Source: Chara braunii
Taxonomy: Eukaryota > Streptophyta > Charophyceae > Charales > Characeae
Direction of reading: 5' to 3'
DNA: 64,000 nucleotides
Assembly (NCBI GenBank): GCA_003427395.1
Contig: BFEA01000295.1
Span: 637,891-701,890 of the forward strand
Part shown: positions 11,548 to 21,338 of the stretch, in pieces
Numbering within the stretch: position 1 is the stretch's first letter
Layout of the letters: every line of letters begins with the position of its first letter
Notes under the pieces: generated by a model
Told to the model about the DNA's origin: nothing
Databases searched by the model: none
The model's input: the letters and a program-made list of their open reading frames with translations, nothing else
Made by a program: the position numbers and the translations under genes

Positions 11548-11911
11548 TAACCAAGTGTACCTATACTCCAGCGAGCGAGCAAACGCCCTCGGTTGACCCA
11601 CCTCTGCAATTACATGCAAAAACTTTCGCACGTGGGTCAATAGCTCGGTAGGGATACGCCCCTGAGGGTGGTGACAGCCTCTGAGGGAAGGTAAGATGTG
11701 CCCCACGAAAACCTATCCTGTCGTAGGGGACCGTGGGATGTACAGCTGGCGCACCCGGCTAGAGCGGCGAAAGGGCAGTGCAACCGCGTCCGTCTCGGCG
11801 GTTCGCGGGACTAATTATGCATCATCCTAAGTTGTCTCTTGATTTTGTTTTAACTCCTGCGTGACATAGCGGGGAGGGCCCTCGCTCACGCAGGGGCCGA
11901 TGCGCTCGACA
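11548..11911 (+). ncRNA. Conserved structured module at LTR 3' end (copy A5)
   Basis: Shared by five LTR ends in this window. Pairings here: TGACCCAC (11594-11601) with GTGGGTCA (11632-11639); CCCACG (11702-11707) with CGTGGG (11732-11737), closing an apical CCTA/TAGG stem with the conserved loop CCTGTCG; CCCGGCT (11754-11760) with AGCGGGG (11868-11874), where this copy has one broken pair. CGCCC and GGGTG form a small hairpin near 11657. AGGTAAG, a consensus 5' splice site, lies at 11689-11695. The module ends at the LTR terminus, two bases before the PBS. Function is unknown. A leader or packaging structure or a splice-control element are possible inferences. Confidence 0.65.
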
Positions 11912-11913
11912 GG

Positions 11914-11932
11914 TGGCACCGTTGCCGGGGAT
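11914..11932 (+). promoter_or_regulatory. Primer-binding site, tRNA-Asp type
   Basis: TGGCACCGTTGCCGGGGAT starts two bases after the LTR end. It matches the complement of the plant tRNA-Asp 3' end (TGGCGCCGTTGCCGGGGAT, including CCA) with one G-to-A change at a CpG. The LTR-B element has the same site at 33114 with a different single change. Confidence 0.9.
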
Positions 11933-12106
11933 GACGACAAATTACCGTTGTTCCTGGTGGAACGACACTTGGGAAAAAAGAAGGTTATAGCGATTTTAAG
12001 TGTTGTGTGTTGTTTGTTGGGATTGAAAGTAGTTAATTGGTTATCAATGTTTGGAGGAAGAAAAAAAAACAAGGTTTGGAGTGAATTATTGGAGTCTGTT
12101 TGACAT

Positions 12107-12928
12107 TTGGACATGTGGGTTCGTTGTGTTGATTCACTCAAGATGACGGGAGGAAGTGCTGATCCCGCAAATAGTAATGCAGGGGATCGACGCAATGACA
12201 TTCTGGAACTCGCACGAGCCATTCGGGAAGCCGATAATCAGAAGGCGCAACTGCCGAAGGTTCAAGTTCCCCTCTTCAATGACACCAATGCCTCAGAATG
12301 GGCGGACAAGTTTGAACAATTGGGCAGTTGCTACGAATGGTCAAGCGAGAAGATGCTTCAAATGGTGAAGCGATATTGTATGGTCGAGTACAAAGAAGAG
12401 GTGTCGGAGTTGGTGCAAGCCTCGCGCGACTGGCCGGACTTCAAAGCTAAGTTTTTGGACAAGTACCAACTGGAGGATCAACTGCTCGACCTGACGGACT
12501 TACGGAAAGTCAATCGTCGGAAGTTTGGTACGGCTAAGCAGTTTCTCACGGAATTTGAATGGGTTGCGCGCTTAGTGCCTGACCTTCCAGATAAGGACCG
12601 GTGCCTCATCTTCCTCGAAAACTTTTCAGAAGTTGAGCAGCGGGAACTGATGAAGGATATGACCGGACGATACGACTGGCCAACGATCAAGGAGAATTTG
12701 TTGGCTGGAAGCTTCGACCAGATGCTTTACCGTCTCCTGAAGCAGCAAAAGGAGGACCGCGAGAAGGAAGGGGTAAGCGTGGACAAGGATCAAGCCGTTT
12801 ACATGACCCTGACTGACATGCGGAACATGATGGATGACATGAAGGAGGAAAGGTTAAAGCTACAAGTGATGATGGTCCAGACAAAAGGAGAAAAAGGAAA
12901 AGGAAAACTCCCGTTTTGGAGGAAGTGA
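12107..12928 (+). CDS. Gag, capsid-like part (element A)
   Basis: A 273-residue open frame that starts about 175 bp after the PBS, the position expected for gag. The region around residues 45-200 (VPLFNDTNASEWADKFE..., then DLTDLRKVNRRKFGTAKQF and a KDRCLIFLENF segment) has the helical, tryptophan-spaced layout of Ty3-type Gag proteins. It would form the structural core of the virus-like particle and bind the genomic RNA. The C-terminal 60 residues are charged and probably helical. The frame overlaps the next one (12916) by 13 bases in a different phase, so either a programmed frameshift or an old indel links them. This frame is intact although pol is broken. An in-frame ATG further in (12144) could be the real start. 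Confidence 0.75.
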   Translation: MDMWVRCVDSLKMTGGSADPANSNAGDRRNDILELARAIREADNQKAQLPKVQVPLFNDTNASEWADKFEQLGSCYEWSSEKMLQMVKRYCMVEYKEEVSELVQASRDWPDFKAKFLDKYQLEDQLLDLTDLRKVNRRKFGTAKQFLTEFEWVARLVPDLPDKDRCLIFLENFSEVEQRELMKDMTGRYDWPTIKENLLAGSFDQMLYRLLKQQKEDREKEGVSVDKDQAVYMTLTDMRNMMDDMKEERLKLQVMMVQTKGEKGKGKLPFWRK

Positions 12929-13704
12929 TTAGTAGCAGCAGTGAAGAGGAAGACGAGGAGGAAGTGGAGCCCCCTCGAAAATTAACTAAAGCGGAACGGA
13001 AGACCCTAAATCAGATACGAGGAGGGCAAGACACTAGTAAAAAGCAGCGGAAGAAGAATGGAGGAGGTGGACAAGGAAGCAACCAGGAACAAGCGGCGCA
13101 TGCCCCTCCTCAGCAGCCCCAACCTCAAGCAGGAGGCCGAGGTCGAGGTCGAGGTAGAGGCCAAGGCACTGGGGGAGGCCGAGGAAATGGGGGCGGCCGA
13201 GGCAATTGGCAGAATTGTTTTTGTAAGTACTGCGGACAAGATGGGCATGGGATACGGTTTTGTCAGACCGTTACCGAAGATGAAAACGATAAGGTTATAT
13301 ATACGAATATCCGAGGCGAGGTCTACGACTTCGAAGGGAACCTCATCGATCCCAATGTGGAGGGAGGAATGAGAAAGGAACCCTTCCGACGTATCGGGCG
13401 AGATCTCCCAGCAACTTTTCGACTGGCTTCTCCGGAAGAAGTCGAACAGATTGAGTTGGAAGCGGCGATGGAGTCATTGACAATTGAAGATGCCAAGGCC
13501 GCAGATGAAGGGTTGAGCAAAGAGCAGGAAGAGATACTGCAGCGAGCTCAGACAATGGTTAGAAAAATGACTCGATGCAGGGAAACTATCGTTCAAATAT
13601 GTGCCGACATGAATGAAGAGTGGCCCGGACTTCCCCAAGTTTTTCTGTTTGGAGGATGGGACAGAGACGGCCAAGGAGGTCTTACTGATGTTACCGCATC
13701 ATAG
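12916..13704 (+). CDS. Gag C-terminal part: Gly/Arg-rich nucleocapsid with CCHC zinc knuckle
   Basis: A 262-residue frame following gag in another phase. It begins with an acidic run (SSSEEEDEEEVE), then a basic stretch, then a Gly-Arg repeat (residues about 70-98, GGRGRGRGRGQGTGG-like), directly followed by a retroviral-type zinc knuckle CKYCGQDGHGIRFC (C-X2-C-X4-H-X4-C, about residues 103-116). The rest (GEVYDFEGNLIDPNVEGG...) resembles the spacer that leads into protease in Ty3 polyproteins. Expected role: RNA binding and genome packaging. The ATG at 12916 is only the first in the open frame; translation probably arrives from upstream gag. Confidence 0.75.
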   Translation: MEEVISSSSEEEDEEEVEPPRKLTKAERKTLNQIRGGQDTSKKQRKKNGGGGQGSNQEQAAHAPPQQPQPQAGGRGRGRGRGQGTGGGRGNGGGRGNWQNCFCKYCGQDGHGIRFCQTVTEDENDKVIYTNIRGEVYDFEGNLIDPNVEGGMRKEPFRRIGRDLPATFRLASPEEVEQIELEAAMESLTIEDAKAADEGLSKEQEEILQRAQTMVRKMTRCRETIVQICADMNEEWPGLPQVFLFGGWDRDGQGGLTDVTAS

Positions 13705-13889
13705 CCTGGATCGTCGTCGGCCGGGTGTCTGATGGCCACCACGATCTTGTCCCGTCCTGCTTTCAAGCGATCTACCACTGTTAGCCTCCCACAAGCTCGG
13801 AGGGCTCGGAAGCCTCCACGGCCAAGGGCAATGCCGGAAGAAGGGCCAAGACAATTCCGATTGAAGAAGACAATGGCGAGGAGGATGAA

Positions 13890-14981
13890 TTGTTGCGGGC
13901 CGAGGATGAGCGGCAGGCCAAACAACGGGCCATGGAGAGGGGGTCAGAAACGGGCAAGGCCGATGTTGGGGAAGGAGAGCTGAAAAAGAAGAAGCAAGTC
14001 TACACAATTCCAGTAGAGCAAGGGCTGGATATTGAGCAAATCGTGGACCGGATTTTGGAAAGCCAGCGCGATTTGTTCACACTCAAGGAGTTCTTGGTCG
14101 CGTCGCCCAAAATCCGAGAGGAGTTCAGACACCGACTGTCAAGGAAAAAGGTTATGACGGCTAAGATGAGTGATATCTTTCCTCAAGAGATTAATTGGGC
14201 TCCCCCTGGAACAAAAATGGACTGGCACTGTGTAGCAACTGAGTTGCTGAAAGTGCAAGTTGGGCCATGTGAGTACTCGGCTCTCATCGACGATGGAGCT
14301 GAAATGAACATTATACGTGAAAGAGAGGCCATGGGGGCAGGAGTAAACATCAATCGAGCAAATACTGGATTTCTGGTGGGTGCAAGTGGGATAACTCCCT
14401 TTTGCGGAACGACGAGTGACGTGACGATACAAGTTGGTAAAGTCAAAGTCCGTTCTTACTTCTATGTACTACCAAGGGTTGAGCATGCCGTGTTGCTGGG
14501 CAGCGTTTTCCTATGTCGATCAGAATCCACCATCTTTAACAAGCATGATGGTACTATGATCGTGGTTTTGTGTGACCCCGTATGCGGCTATTACGAGGTG
14601 CTGAAGTGTGAGAACACAGGACCAACCAACTCAAGGAACCGACTCAATCCGGGGTCCTACTCCTTCACGGAATCTGAAAGACTCAGGAGGGAGAAGGAAT
14701 CCGTTAGAGAAGAGAGCGATCCCCATAAATTTTATCTTGCTCTGCCCAACATCTCTCAAGCGATCGCGTTCGTTGCGACAAACTCGTCCGTGGACCCCAA
14801 GTTGGTCCAAACGCTGACAGAGATCGTGGCAGGAGAAGGTGGGGCTGGTAGGATGTATCTTACCTATCGACCCGACAGGTCTTCTGAGGGTGATGCATTG
14901 GCGGAACCAGCAAGCAAGCAAGGGTTTTTTTTAGAGGTGGACGACTTGGAGTTGGAGCGAAACGTAAGTACAAGAGAGTAG
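13890..14981 (+). CDS. Retropepsin-like aspartic protease region of Pol (element A)
   Basis: A 363-residue frame. Residues about 110-225 form the protease: the catalytic motif reads LIDDGAEMNII, followed by VKVRSYFYVLPR and then VLLGSVFLCR, which matches the [I/L]-L-G motif of retropepsins. The usual catalytic triplet is D-S/T-G. Here it is D-D-G, which may be an inactivating change (a two-base difference from AGC or GGA-type codons) or a lineage feature. The N-terminal 60 residues are charged (RAEDERQAKQRAMERG...). The frame overlaps the preceding region after an indel near 13700-13890 and is followed by a broken linker before RT. Role: cleavage of the Gag-Pol polyprotein. Confidence 0.75.
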   Translation: MLRAEDERQAKQRAMERGSETGKADVGEGELKKKKQVYTIPVEQGLDIEQIVDRILESQRDLFTLKEFLVASPKIREEFRHRLSRKKVMTAKMSDIFPQEINWAPPGTKMDWHCVATELLKVQVGPCEYSALIDDGAEMNIIREREAMGAGVNINRANTGFLVGASGITPFCGTTSDVTIQVGKVKVRSYFYVLPRVEHAVLLGSVFLCRSESTIFNKHDGTMIVVLCDPVCGYYEVLKCENTGPTNSRNRLNPGSYSFTESERLRREKESVREESDPHKFYLALPNISQAIAFVATNSSVDPKLVQTLTEIVAGEGGAGRMYLTYRPDRSSEGDALAEPASKQGFFLEVDDLELERNVSTRE

Positions 14982-15063
14982 GCGAGAAAGCTCGGCCAGT
15001 GCCCGTCTTGATCACGCAAGAAGAGGAAGTGTATTATAAAGAAGAGAGAGAGAATGGATCAGG

Positions 15064-16074
15064 ATGAGGAAAGAAAGGAGTGCGAAGGCGCCGTGTCGAT
15101 TGACGGAGGAGAGAATTAAGAATATGATCATTGGAGAGAAAGGGTTTCTTACTGAGAGGGAGGTGAACCTCCTTGTCAGCGTCATAAAGAAAACCCACTT
15201 GGCTTATGCCTTTGATGATGATGAGCGAGGGAGGCTTGACGTTGACATGATTCCAATGATCAGGATTCATACGGTACCTCACGAGCCGTGAAACATACGA
15301 GGCCCGCGTTATCCGAATCCGGATGATCATCGTAGAGTTGTCGAATATCTGGACGGTAAAATTCGGACAAAGGTCGCGGATTACTCGTATGGACCATATG
15401 CGTCCCCTTGGTTTTGTTTCATCAAGCCAAGTGGTGTATTGCGACGGGTGCACAACTTGCAGAAACTGAACTCAGTGACGGTTCGTGATGCCGGAGGACT
15501 TCCACATGCTGATCAACTGTCTGAGTCGTGTGCGGGTAGACCTATCACCACTCTCATTGACTTCTACTCAGGATATGATCAATTCCCTCTCTATACGGCA
15601 GACAGGCCGATGACGGTCATGCATACGTCGAGGGGGTTAATTCATATGTGTGCGGCACCTCAAGGATGGACAAACGCCGTAGCAATCGTTCAGAGATATA
15701 TGATGAGAGTCATGCAGCCGCTTTGTCCGGACGTGACCTCACCTTATATTGATGATCTGACCATACCTGGGCCACGTGTCAAGGACGAGACGGAGGTGCT
15801 GCCAGGCGTTCGAAAGTTTGTTTGGGAGCACGTTCGTAACGTGGAGAATGTCCTGTCCAAGTTAAAGGAGTACAACCGACGACTATCTTGGGCTTCTTAT
15901 GCGATGAGAAGGTCGTCGACCGGACTCCAAAAAGACAAACAAGATTCTGGAGTGGCCGACCCCGTTCAATTCCATTACAGACGTGCGCAACTTCTTGGGG
16001 ACTTGCGGATTCTGGCGTATCTTCGTTCGCAAGTTCGCAGCAAGGGTGGAGCACCTACGGAAGTTGGTGCGTAA
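15064..16074 (+). pseudogene. Reverse transcriptase domain of Pol, broken (element A)
   Basis: One reading frame from 15064 to 16074 with a TGA at 15289, followed by a shift of phase. Recognisable RT blocks are a fingers segment with YGPYASPWFCFIKPSG, block A with LIDFYSGYDQFPL (catalytic Asp), block B with CAAPQGWTNAVAI, and block C YIDDLTI (the YxDD box with both catalytic aspartates). Past residue about 190 of this frame the sequence loses similarity, because the correct phase continues in the +1 frame near 15983 (RNFLGTCGFWRIFVRKFA, the RT thumb/connection). Function: synthesis of cDNA from element RNA. The frameshift and nonsense codon make this copy inactive. Confidence 0.85.
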
Positions 16075-16630
16075 AAGTCAGGAATGGGATTGTGGTCCAA
16101 AACAGCAGGCGGCGGTGGATGATATCAAGGCACAATTCCGAGAAGGAGGATTGATCCTGGGGGTTCTGTGCTTTGACAATGACCCGAATCGGCCCTTTGT
16201 GGTTGAAACGGATGCAGGCCCCACAGCGTTGGGTGGTGTCCTCATCCAAAAGGATGGAGAAGGACGAGAAAGGCCATCGAGATTTGAGAGTCGAACGATG
16301 AATGAGGCGGAAAGGAAATATTCCCAATTTAAGAAGGAAACCCTTGCAGTGCTTCATTGCTTCAGGATCTTCCGTGACTATGTGTTTGGAAGACAGTTCG
16401 TCTTGCGGGTTGATCCGACTGCCCTGGCGCAGTCACTGAAGAATTATTCCCCCTCGGATCCAACTATCGCTAGATGATTGATCTATATCTGGATGTTCGA
16501 TTTCGAGATCGAGCGTATTGCAGGAATGCAAAATCGAGCCGATGGATTGAGTCGAATCGAGTGGGACTCCTCGAAAGATCGGGCAGAAGACTTGGTTCCT
16601 GTGGATGGATTTCTGAAAACATACGAGTAA
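15983..16630 (+). pseudogene. RT connection and RNase H domain of Pol, one nonsense codon (element A)
   Basis: Continues pol after a frameshift. The N-terminal 60 residues carry the typical Ty3 RT-to-RNase H linker (FLGTCGFWRIFVRKFA...). RNase H follows with VVETDAGPTALGGVLI (first catalytic Asp), SQFKKETLAVLHCF (catalytic Glu) and LRVDPTALAQSL (third Asp). The frame meets TGA at 16475, where the family has Trp (AR-W-LIYIWMFDFEIE), a TGG-to-TGA change, and continues to 16630 with GMQNRADGLSRIEWD, the standard tail of Ty3 RNase H. Role: removal of RNA from RNA-DNA hybrids during reverse transcription. Confidence 0.85.
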
Positions 16631-16633
16631 CAG

Positions 16634-16939
16634 TTGAGTATCAATGTTTGGGAGTATATTAGCAATGCTTCGTCCCGACCTGGGAACTCCATCTGGAGTT
16701 CGCCAAGTTGTTATCAGAAGCGCTCAAAACTTGTGATGAGAGAGCCCTTTACTGAGGAGGATCCCTGGGGCAAATGGTCCACGGAACAAATGATGAGGTT
16801 GACATTGTCTGACCCAGTACAACTTTCGGAAGAACCCCTTACGATTGAAGGGGGACATGAGCAAGGCGACGACGTCCTCAAGATTTCTGGAGGAATGATA
16901 TTTCTTGTTAATTCGTTGATACAGGAAGATCGCGACTAA
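16634..16939 (+). pseudogene. Pol linker between RNase H and integrase (element A)
   Basis: An open frame in the same phase as RNase H (MREPFTEEDPWGKWSTEQ...) with an acidic, low-similarity composition typical of the spacer between RNase H and integrase. No motif is recognisable. It ends in a phase shift just before the integrase frame at 16939. Confidence 0.5.
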
Positions 16940-18240
16940 TGTTGGAAGAAGGGGAAAGCAGTGAGATCAAATAAGCCTTTCGTGAGGAGGAATATGATGG
17001 GATTTATAAGAAGATTGGGCTTTGGCTGAATGGGGACCTGAACGAGGCAGAGATAGAGCCAGAAATAAGAGAGAAGGCAAATGATTTTGTCATTCGACAA
17101 GGGCATCTTTTCAAAAAGTCTGACGATGGAATGCCTAAGAAAGTGGTCTGTGGGGTTTCTAGGCAATTGGATGTGATTGCGGCTCTACATGATTGAGTGG
17201 CAGGTGGACATCGATCCGCACCAGTAACATTAAGAAAGATCCAACATCTCTATTTTTGGGATGGTATGGGGAAGATGGTGACGAAGTTCTGCAGCTCTTG
17301 CATTCCTTGTCAGAAACGTTCAAATCTCCGCTATGCTGAGCCACTTAACCCACGATATGTGGTTGAGCCAATTGAAGTTGTGCACCTCGACCTGGTTGTT
17401 ATGCCACCCGGGCTTAATGGATACAGATACATTTTTGATGCGAGAGACAATCTTACCGGGTTTGTTGATGGGCGTACAATCCGTGAGCGAACCGGCAAGA
17501 TTCTGGCAGAATGTATCGAAGAGTCTTACCTTCGGTACCCATTTGTTCGGGAATTTGTGATGGATCGAGGCGGTGAATATCGGGTAGAAGAGGTTCAGAC
17601 TCTCCTGAAAAGGCTGGGAGTGAACAATAGTTATACTACTAGAGCGCACCCCCAGGCCGATGCTCCGGTCGAACGTGGGCATGCCACCTTGACCAATTTG
17701 CTAGCTAAATGGTGCGCAAGCAAGCCATCAACATGACCCGTCTATCTCAGAGTTGCCATATTTGTTGAAAATATAACTGTAAAACGGACTACTGGATATG
17801 CTCCTGTTACGTTATGGTTTGGACGACATGCTACGTTTCCAAGTGAGAGTTTCCTGACCACATGGCAAAATCAGGATATGAAAGTCAGTCTTTCTACAGA
17901 AGAATTGTTGGACCTGAGAGCCAGACAGATAAAAGCTACTGAGGAAAGAGTTGTAGAGGCCGCTGCATCAACTACGGACAGCAGACGGACGGACAAAGTT
18001 AGATGGGATAAGCAACCCTGGGTTAGAAAGGAACCGTTGGAAGTTGGGGATATTGTCCTCCTCTATGACTCTTCTCTTGAAAAGCAGTGGTCGAGGAAAT
18101 TAGATAATCGATGGATGAGACCATATCGTATCATTAAAAAAACAGAGCATGGAGCATATGAGATTGAGGAGATGGATGGAGCAAATGGGCGAGATTGGGT
18201 TTCAGGCTCACGCTTGAAGAAGTTTGTCCATAGGGATTAG
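16939..18240 (+). pseudogene. Integrase, all domains present, three nonsense codons (element A)
   Basis: One phase throughout, with stops at 16972, 17194 and 17734. The N-terminal zinc-binding domain reads GGHRSAPVTLRKIQHLYFW...CSSCIPCQ (H-H-C-C). The catalytic core holds HLDLVVMP (Asp 1), FVMDRGGEY (Asp 2) and APVERGH (Glu), the D,D(35)E triad. The TGA at 17734 replaces a Trp: element Z has PNLW at the same place. The C-terminal domain (about 17990-18230) reads VGDIVLLYDSS, RWMRPYRI and GSRLKKFV, an SH3-like fold, with no chromodomain after it. Function: insertion of cDNA into the chromosome. The frame stops 24 bases before a splice-acceptor-like site. Confidence 0.88.
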
Positions 18241-19847
18241 ATAATGCCTTACTTTTCTTAACAGACATTGATACCTCAAGCTAACTTGATTTTATGATTA
18301 AGTATTTGTAAGATATATTTTCCATGTAATGGACAAACACATATGGACTTGTAATGAATTACTTGTTGACGTCATTTTTGTCATTATTTTTCGTTCTCGA
18401 GCAAAATAATTGATATGCATAATGATTTTTCAAACCCTGTAAAAATGATTCTCTGAGCATGCATTTCTTTTATTTCTTATGTTGAATGTGTTTTGCTTGT
18501 GAAGGATGAGTGTGAATCATTCGCGCAAAGTTATGACTTAGTGTGTAACATGTGGCTTCCTGAACGATAAATATTCGTTCTGTAGGCACATGGTTTAATA
18601 AATATAATAAGTTTATATATAATACCTAGTCTTTATTGTGTCTTGATATTCCTGAAAGATGTGAGGCTTGTAGGTGATAGTGAGGCTCGTGCCGGAACTT
18701 GGTTCCTGGTCCTCAACGAGATGATGTCATTTTCCTTGAAAAAGGGCGATGGCTACACTATCACCGAAAAAGAGGATGGTGTCGTAATCCTGTTGAGACC
18801 TTGCCTATGGTGGGGAGCGATCGCTGCTTATCACAGGGGTGGGGTTGATCGTCTATCTTTGTGATATGCAGGGTCGTCGTGTCCTTATGATCCTCGTCTG
18901 ACCAACTTGGACTATATGGATGGGGTTGTCTCACCCTGTAGACGTGACATTAACAGAGTTGCGATACTGGAATCGGAGGGAATGTGGTGAGACTCGAATC
19001 TAAAGCGAGGCTTGATGTCGAGATGTTATCCTTTGTGGAGGATTACACCACTCCTCGACGAAGTCACATAGAATTCGGGGATACTAAGACACAATAATCC
19101 TAGGTATTTGTAAAATTGCACAGTCGGATGGGTTATGAAACTCGGGTAAAGGACTTAAATAATGGGTTCTTGTATTGGATGGCTAGTTCAGATTATGTCT
19201 GAACGATTATCATAGGTTAGGTTATGGAGACCTGTCAGGGGTTATTCCTGGCTCATTCTGAAAATTGGCTAAAGGTCAATACGAGTCTTCCAGAAGGGAT
19301 GGTGAAAAACTGGAGCCTTGCTATTATTATCCCCGACAACTGTGACTGTAGTATAGTACGAGTATCCTTGTGTTACTGGGAGATCGAGGTTAAACTCCTG
19401 GCAACACGTGAGTCTGTTGAAGTGTTGTCGATGCATCCCCATGGACATGAGAGACCCGGGTTAAATTCCGAGCAGTAATGGTTGTTTGCCCAGATGATTG
19501 AAATAATGATTTCCAACCGAATGAATTTTGTTAGCCAGAACCGTGAAAACTATGTTCTTTAAATTTTGGGCTTCCAGGGGCTGAATCTGGGTCTGCGTTT
19601 CAAATTTTGGGCTTCCAGGGGCTGGATCTGGTACCAATCCAATGAGTGCGGGATGATTGTAAATTTTGGCTTCGATGGCATAACTCGTTTAATAGTAAGG
19701 AGTCCGTTCTTTCGGATACCCGCTTGTTAAAGTATTTGTGATTTTATTAAGATTAAAAGATACTAAGAGAGGTATCTATAAAATTTAATATTGAGAGCAC
19801 CGACCCCGTGAACGACGTGGAAGTCGTTCAATGGGGCTCGGGAATGC
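18241..19847 (+). other. 3' untranslated internal region of element A with direct repeat, hairpin and PPT-like end
   Basis: No coding content recognised in 1.6 kb. A 30-bp direct repeat (AAATTTTGGGCTTCCAGGGG core) occurs at 19561-19590 and 19602-19630. Just before the 3' LTR, GAACGAC and GTCGTTC form a perfect 7-bp hairpin (19810-19829), followed by AATGGGGCTCGGGAATGC ending at the LTR start. This is the polypurine-tract position, but the tract is interrupted. Element Z shows the same arrangement before its LTR: hairpin AGCGA/TCGCT, then TTAATGCGGTCCAGGAAGAC. Confidence 0.6.
18249..18264 (+). promoter_or_regulatory. Splice-acceptor-like site right after integrase (element A)
   Basis: TTACTTTTCTTAACAG, a pyrimidine tract plus CAG, starts 9 bases after the integrase stop. 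Element Z has an equally strong site (42780-42799) at the same relative position, there just before the start of a downstream ORF. In element A no ORF follows. Confidence 0.4.
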
Positions 19848-20424
19848 TGTCGGGGCAGAAACCCTGACAAGGGTATCTGCCAGTGTTTTTCAACGTCGGG
19901 CGCTGTCTGACCTTTTCGCTAAATTGGAGGACTTGATGAGATTGATGTTGCCAAAGTTTCTCCAGACCAGCGCTATGACTGAGAGACTTAAACTTTTTTG
20001 AACCTGACATCGTCGACGCAGGACGACATCGACATCCGTGTGGGATAGCAGTTGTCTACACTGCCGTCCGCGATTTTCGACGAGGCCGCACTGGCGTGCG
20101 GTCGTGGGAAAACTAAAGTTGAGCCTACCCTACCTATAATAAGGTCACAGCCGCGCGATTCAGAGCCTAAGTGGGCCAAAAAGGGGACCTCGACGTGAAG
20201 GAATGGCCTACGGTCCATAGGGCTTAGGCGCCGAGGACCCGGGGGCGAAGGCGTCAGGGCCGGCTGGGTAGTGCAGCCGTCAAGGTTGTCGGCTGTCGAC
20301 CCCGCCAGCCAGCCACGGCAGCAAGCCGGCTTAGCAGGCATAGCCTGCTAGGCGCTAGGAAGGGGGCCTGCTGGGCACCAGAAGCCCTTCATATAGAAGG
20401 GCCGCTCCTTTTCTAATGTGAAAA

Positions 20425-20512
20425 GAAGCTAGCCCAGTAGGTACCGTCGTTTGATTACCACCCCGCAGACATGGGGATCGAACCTGACCGTTGTACTACT
20501 GGGCTAGCTCCT
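20425..20512 (-). other. tRNA-like long hairpin inside the LTR (3' copy)
   Basis: AGCTAGCCCAGTAG at the left end and CTACTGGGCTAGCT at the right end are exact reverse complements (14 bp), with GGATCGAACC (reverse B box) between them. It is better paired than the copy at 6118-6205. It is not a complete tRNA, because no anticodon arm can be placed. Confidence 0.5.
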
Positions 20513-20870
20513 TTTGGAGCAGCCCGCGATTTGACAAGGGGTGCGGCCGATTTCCGGCCGTGCGATCTACGAAGATCGCGCGGCTGAAATTAGCCGCGCC
20601 GGGGTGAAAAGGCCCCTGTGAAAGGATGACACGCAAAGGCCGAGAAGTGGTCCGACGTTTTTCTTTTTTTATAGAAAAAAAAAACAAACTTACCTGTCCC
20701 GTAGCTGGACGCGTAAGCATGCAGGTACGGGCGCGATGGAGATAGCTACAACGTCGAGGTAAGTCGGTTCTTTCTTCTTTTGTTGTTTTATCTTTTGTTG
20801 TTTTCCTTTTTTTCTTTCGTTCTGGGGCCATCGGGACAGAACGAACCGACGGGATGTAACCGTTGGGAAA

Positions 20871-20901
<31 letters not shown>

Positions 20902-21304
20902 TAAAATTAAAACAAAGCGCCATCTGGCGCAGGGAGAACTGACGGGGACTTAGTGACCCCACGAGAAGTAACGGGCGCCCATTGTTTTGGGCAACCCTTT
21001 CAATTCGAAGTACGGTTTTTTCTTTTTCTTTTTTTTTCTCCTTTTTTCTTTTTCTTCTTTAGATTTTGGTAAGATTTTTGTCAGATTTTCTTTTTATATT
21101 TTTTCTCCCTTTTTTCTTTTTTCTTGTTTTGGTCTGAAGATTTGTTGAGTGCCCATTCGTTCTAGACAAATGGGCAAGAAGTCTGGCTGAGCCAGACTGT
21201 TTCGTCGGACTTCCACCGACTCATCAGGGGGTTGAACCCCGACAGTCTGCCCGTGGGCGGCGAATGTGCCGCCCTAGGTGGCCAGGTTCAGAGAGAGAGA
21301 GAGG

Positions 21305-21338
<34 letters not shown>

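Larger units (their letters stand above)
5533..11911 (+). repeat. 5' LTR of element A, about 6.4 kb
   Basis: Starts TGTCG at 5533 and ends CGACA at 11911, a perfect 5-bp terminal inverted repeat, with the PBS beginning at 11914. It is colinear with 19848-25863 along its whole length. The main differences are an extra stretch of about 220 bp (about 10396-10615) missing from the 3' copy, and a gap with a local duplication at 11181-11420. Inside are a 5' terminal hairpin, a tRNA-like hairpin (6118), purine-rich tracts, GCTGCCG hairpin repeats (7830), a coding remnant (9107-10649) and the conserved 3' module (11548-11911). Six kilobases is far above the usual LTR size of 0.1-5 kb. Confidence 0.85.

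Noticed and set aside
18643-18864. 73-codon open frame after integrase in element A, as a 3' ORF matching element Z's
   Set aside because: It has no similarity to the gag-like ORF, is too short, and no supporting start or motif was found.
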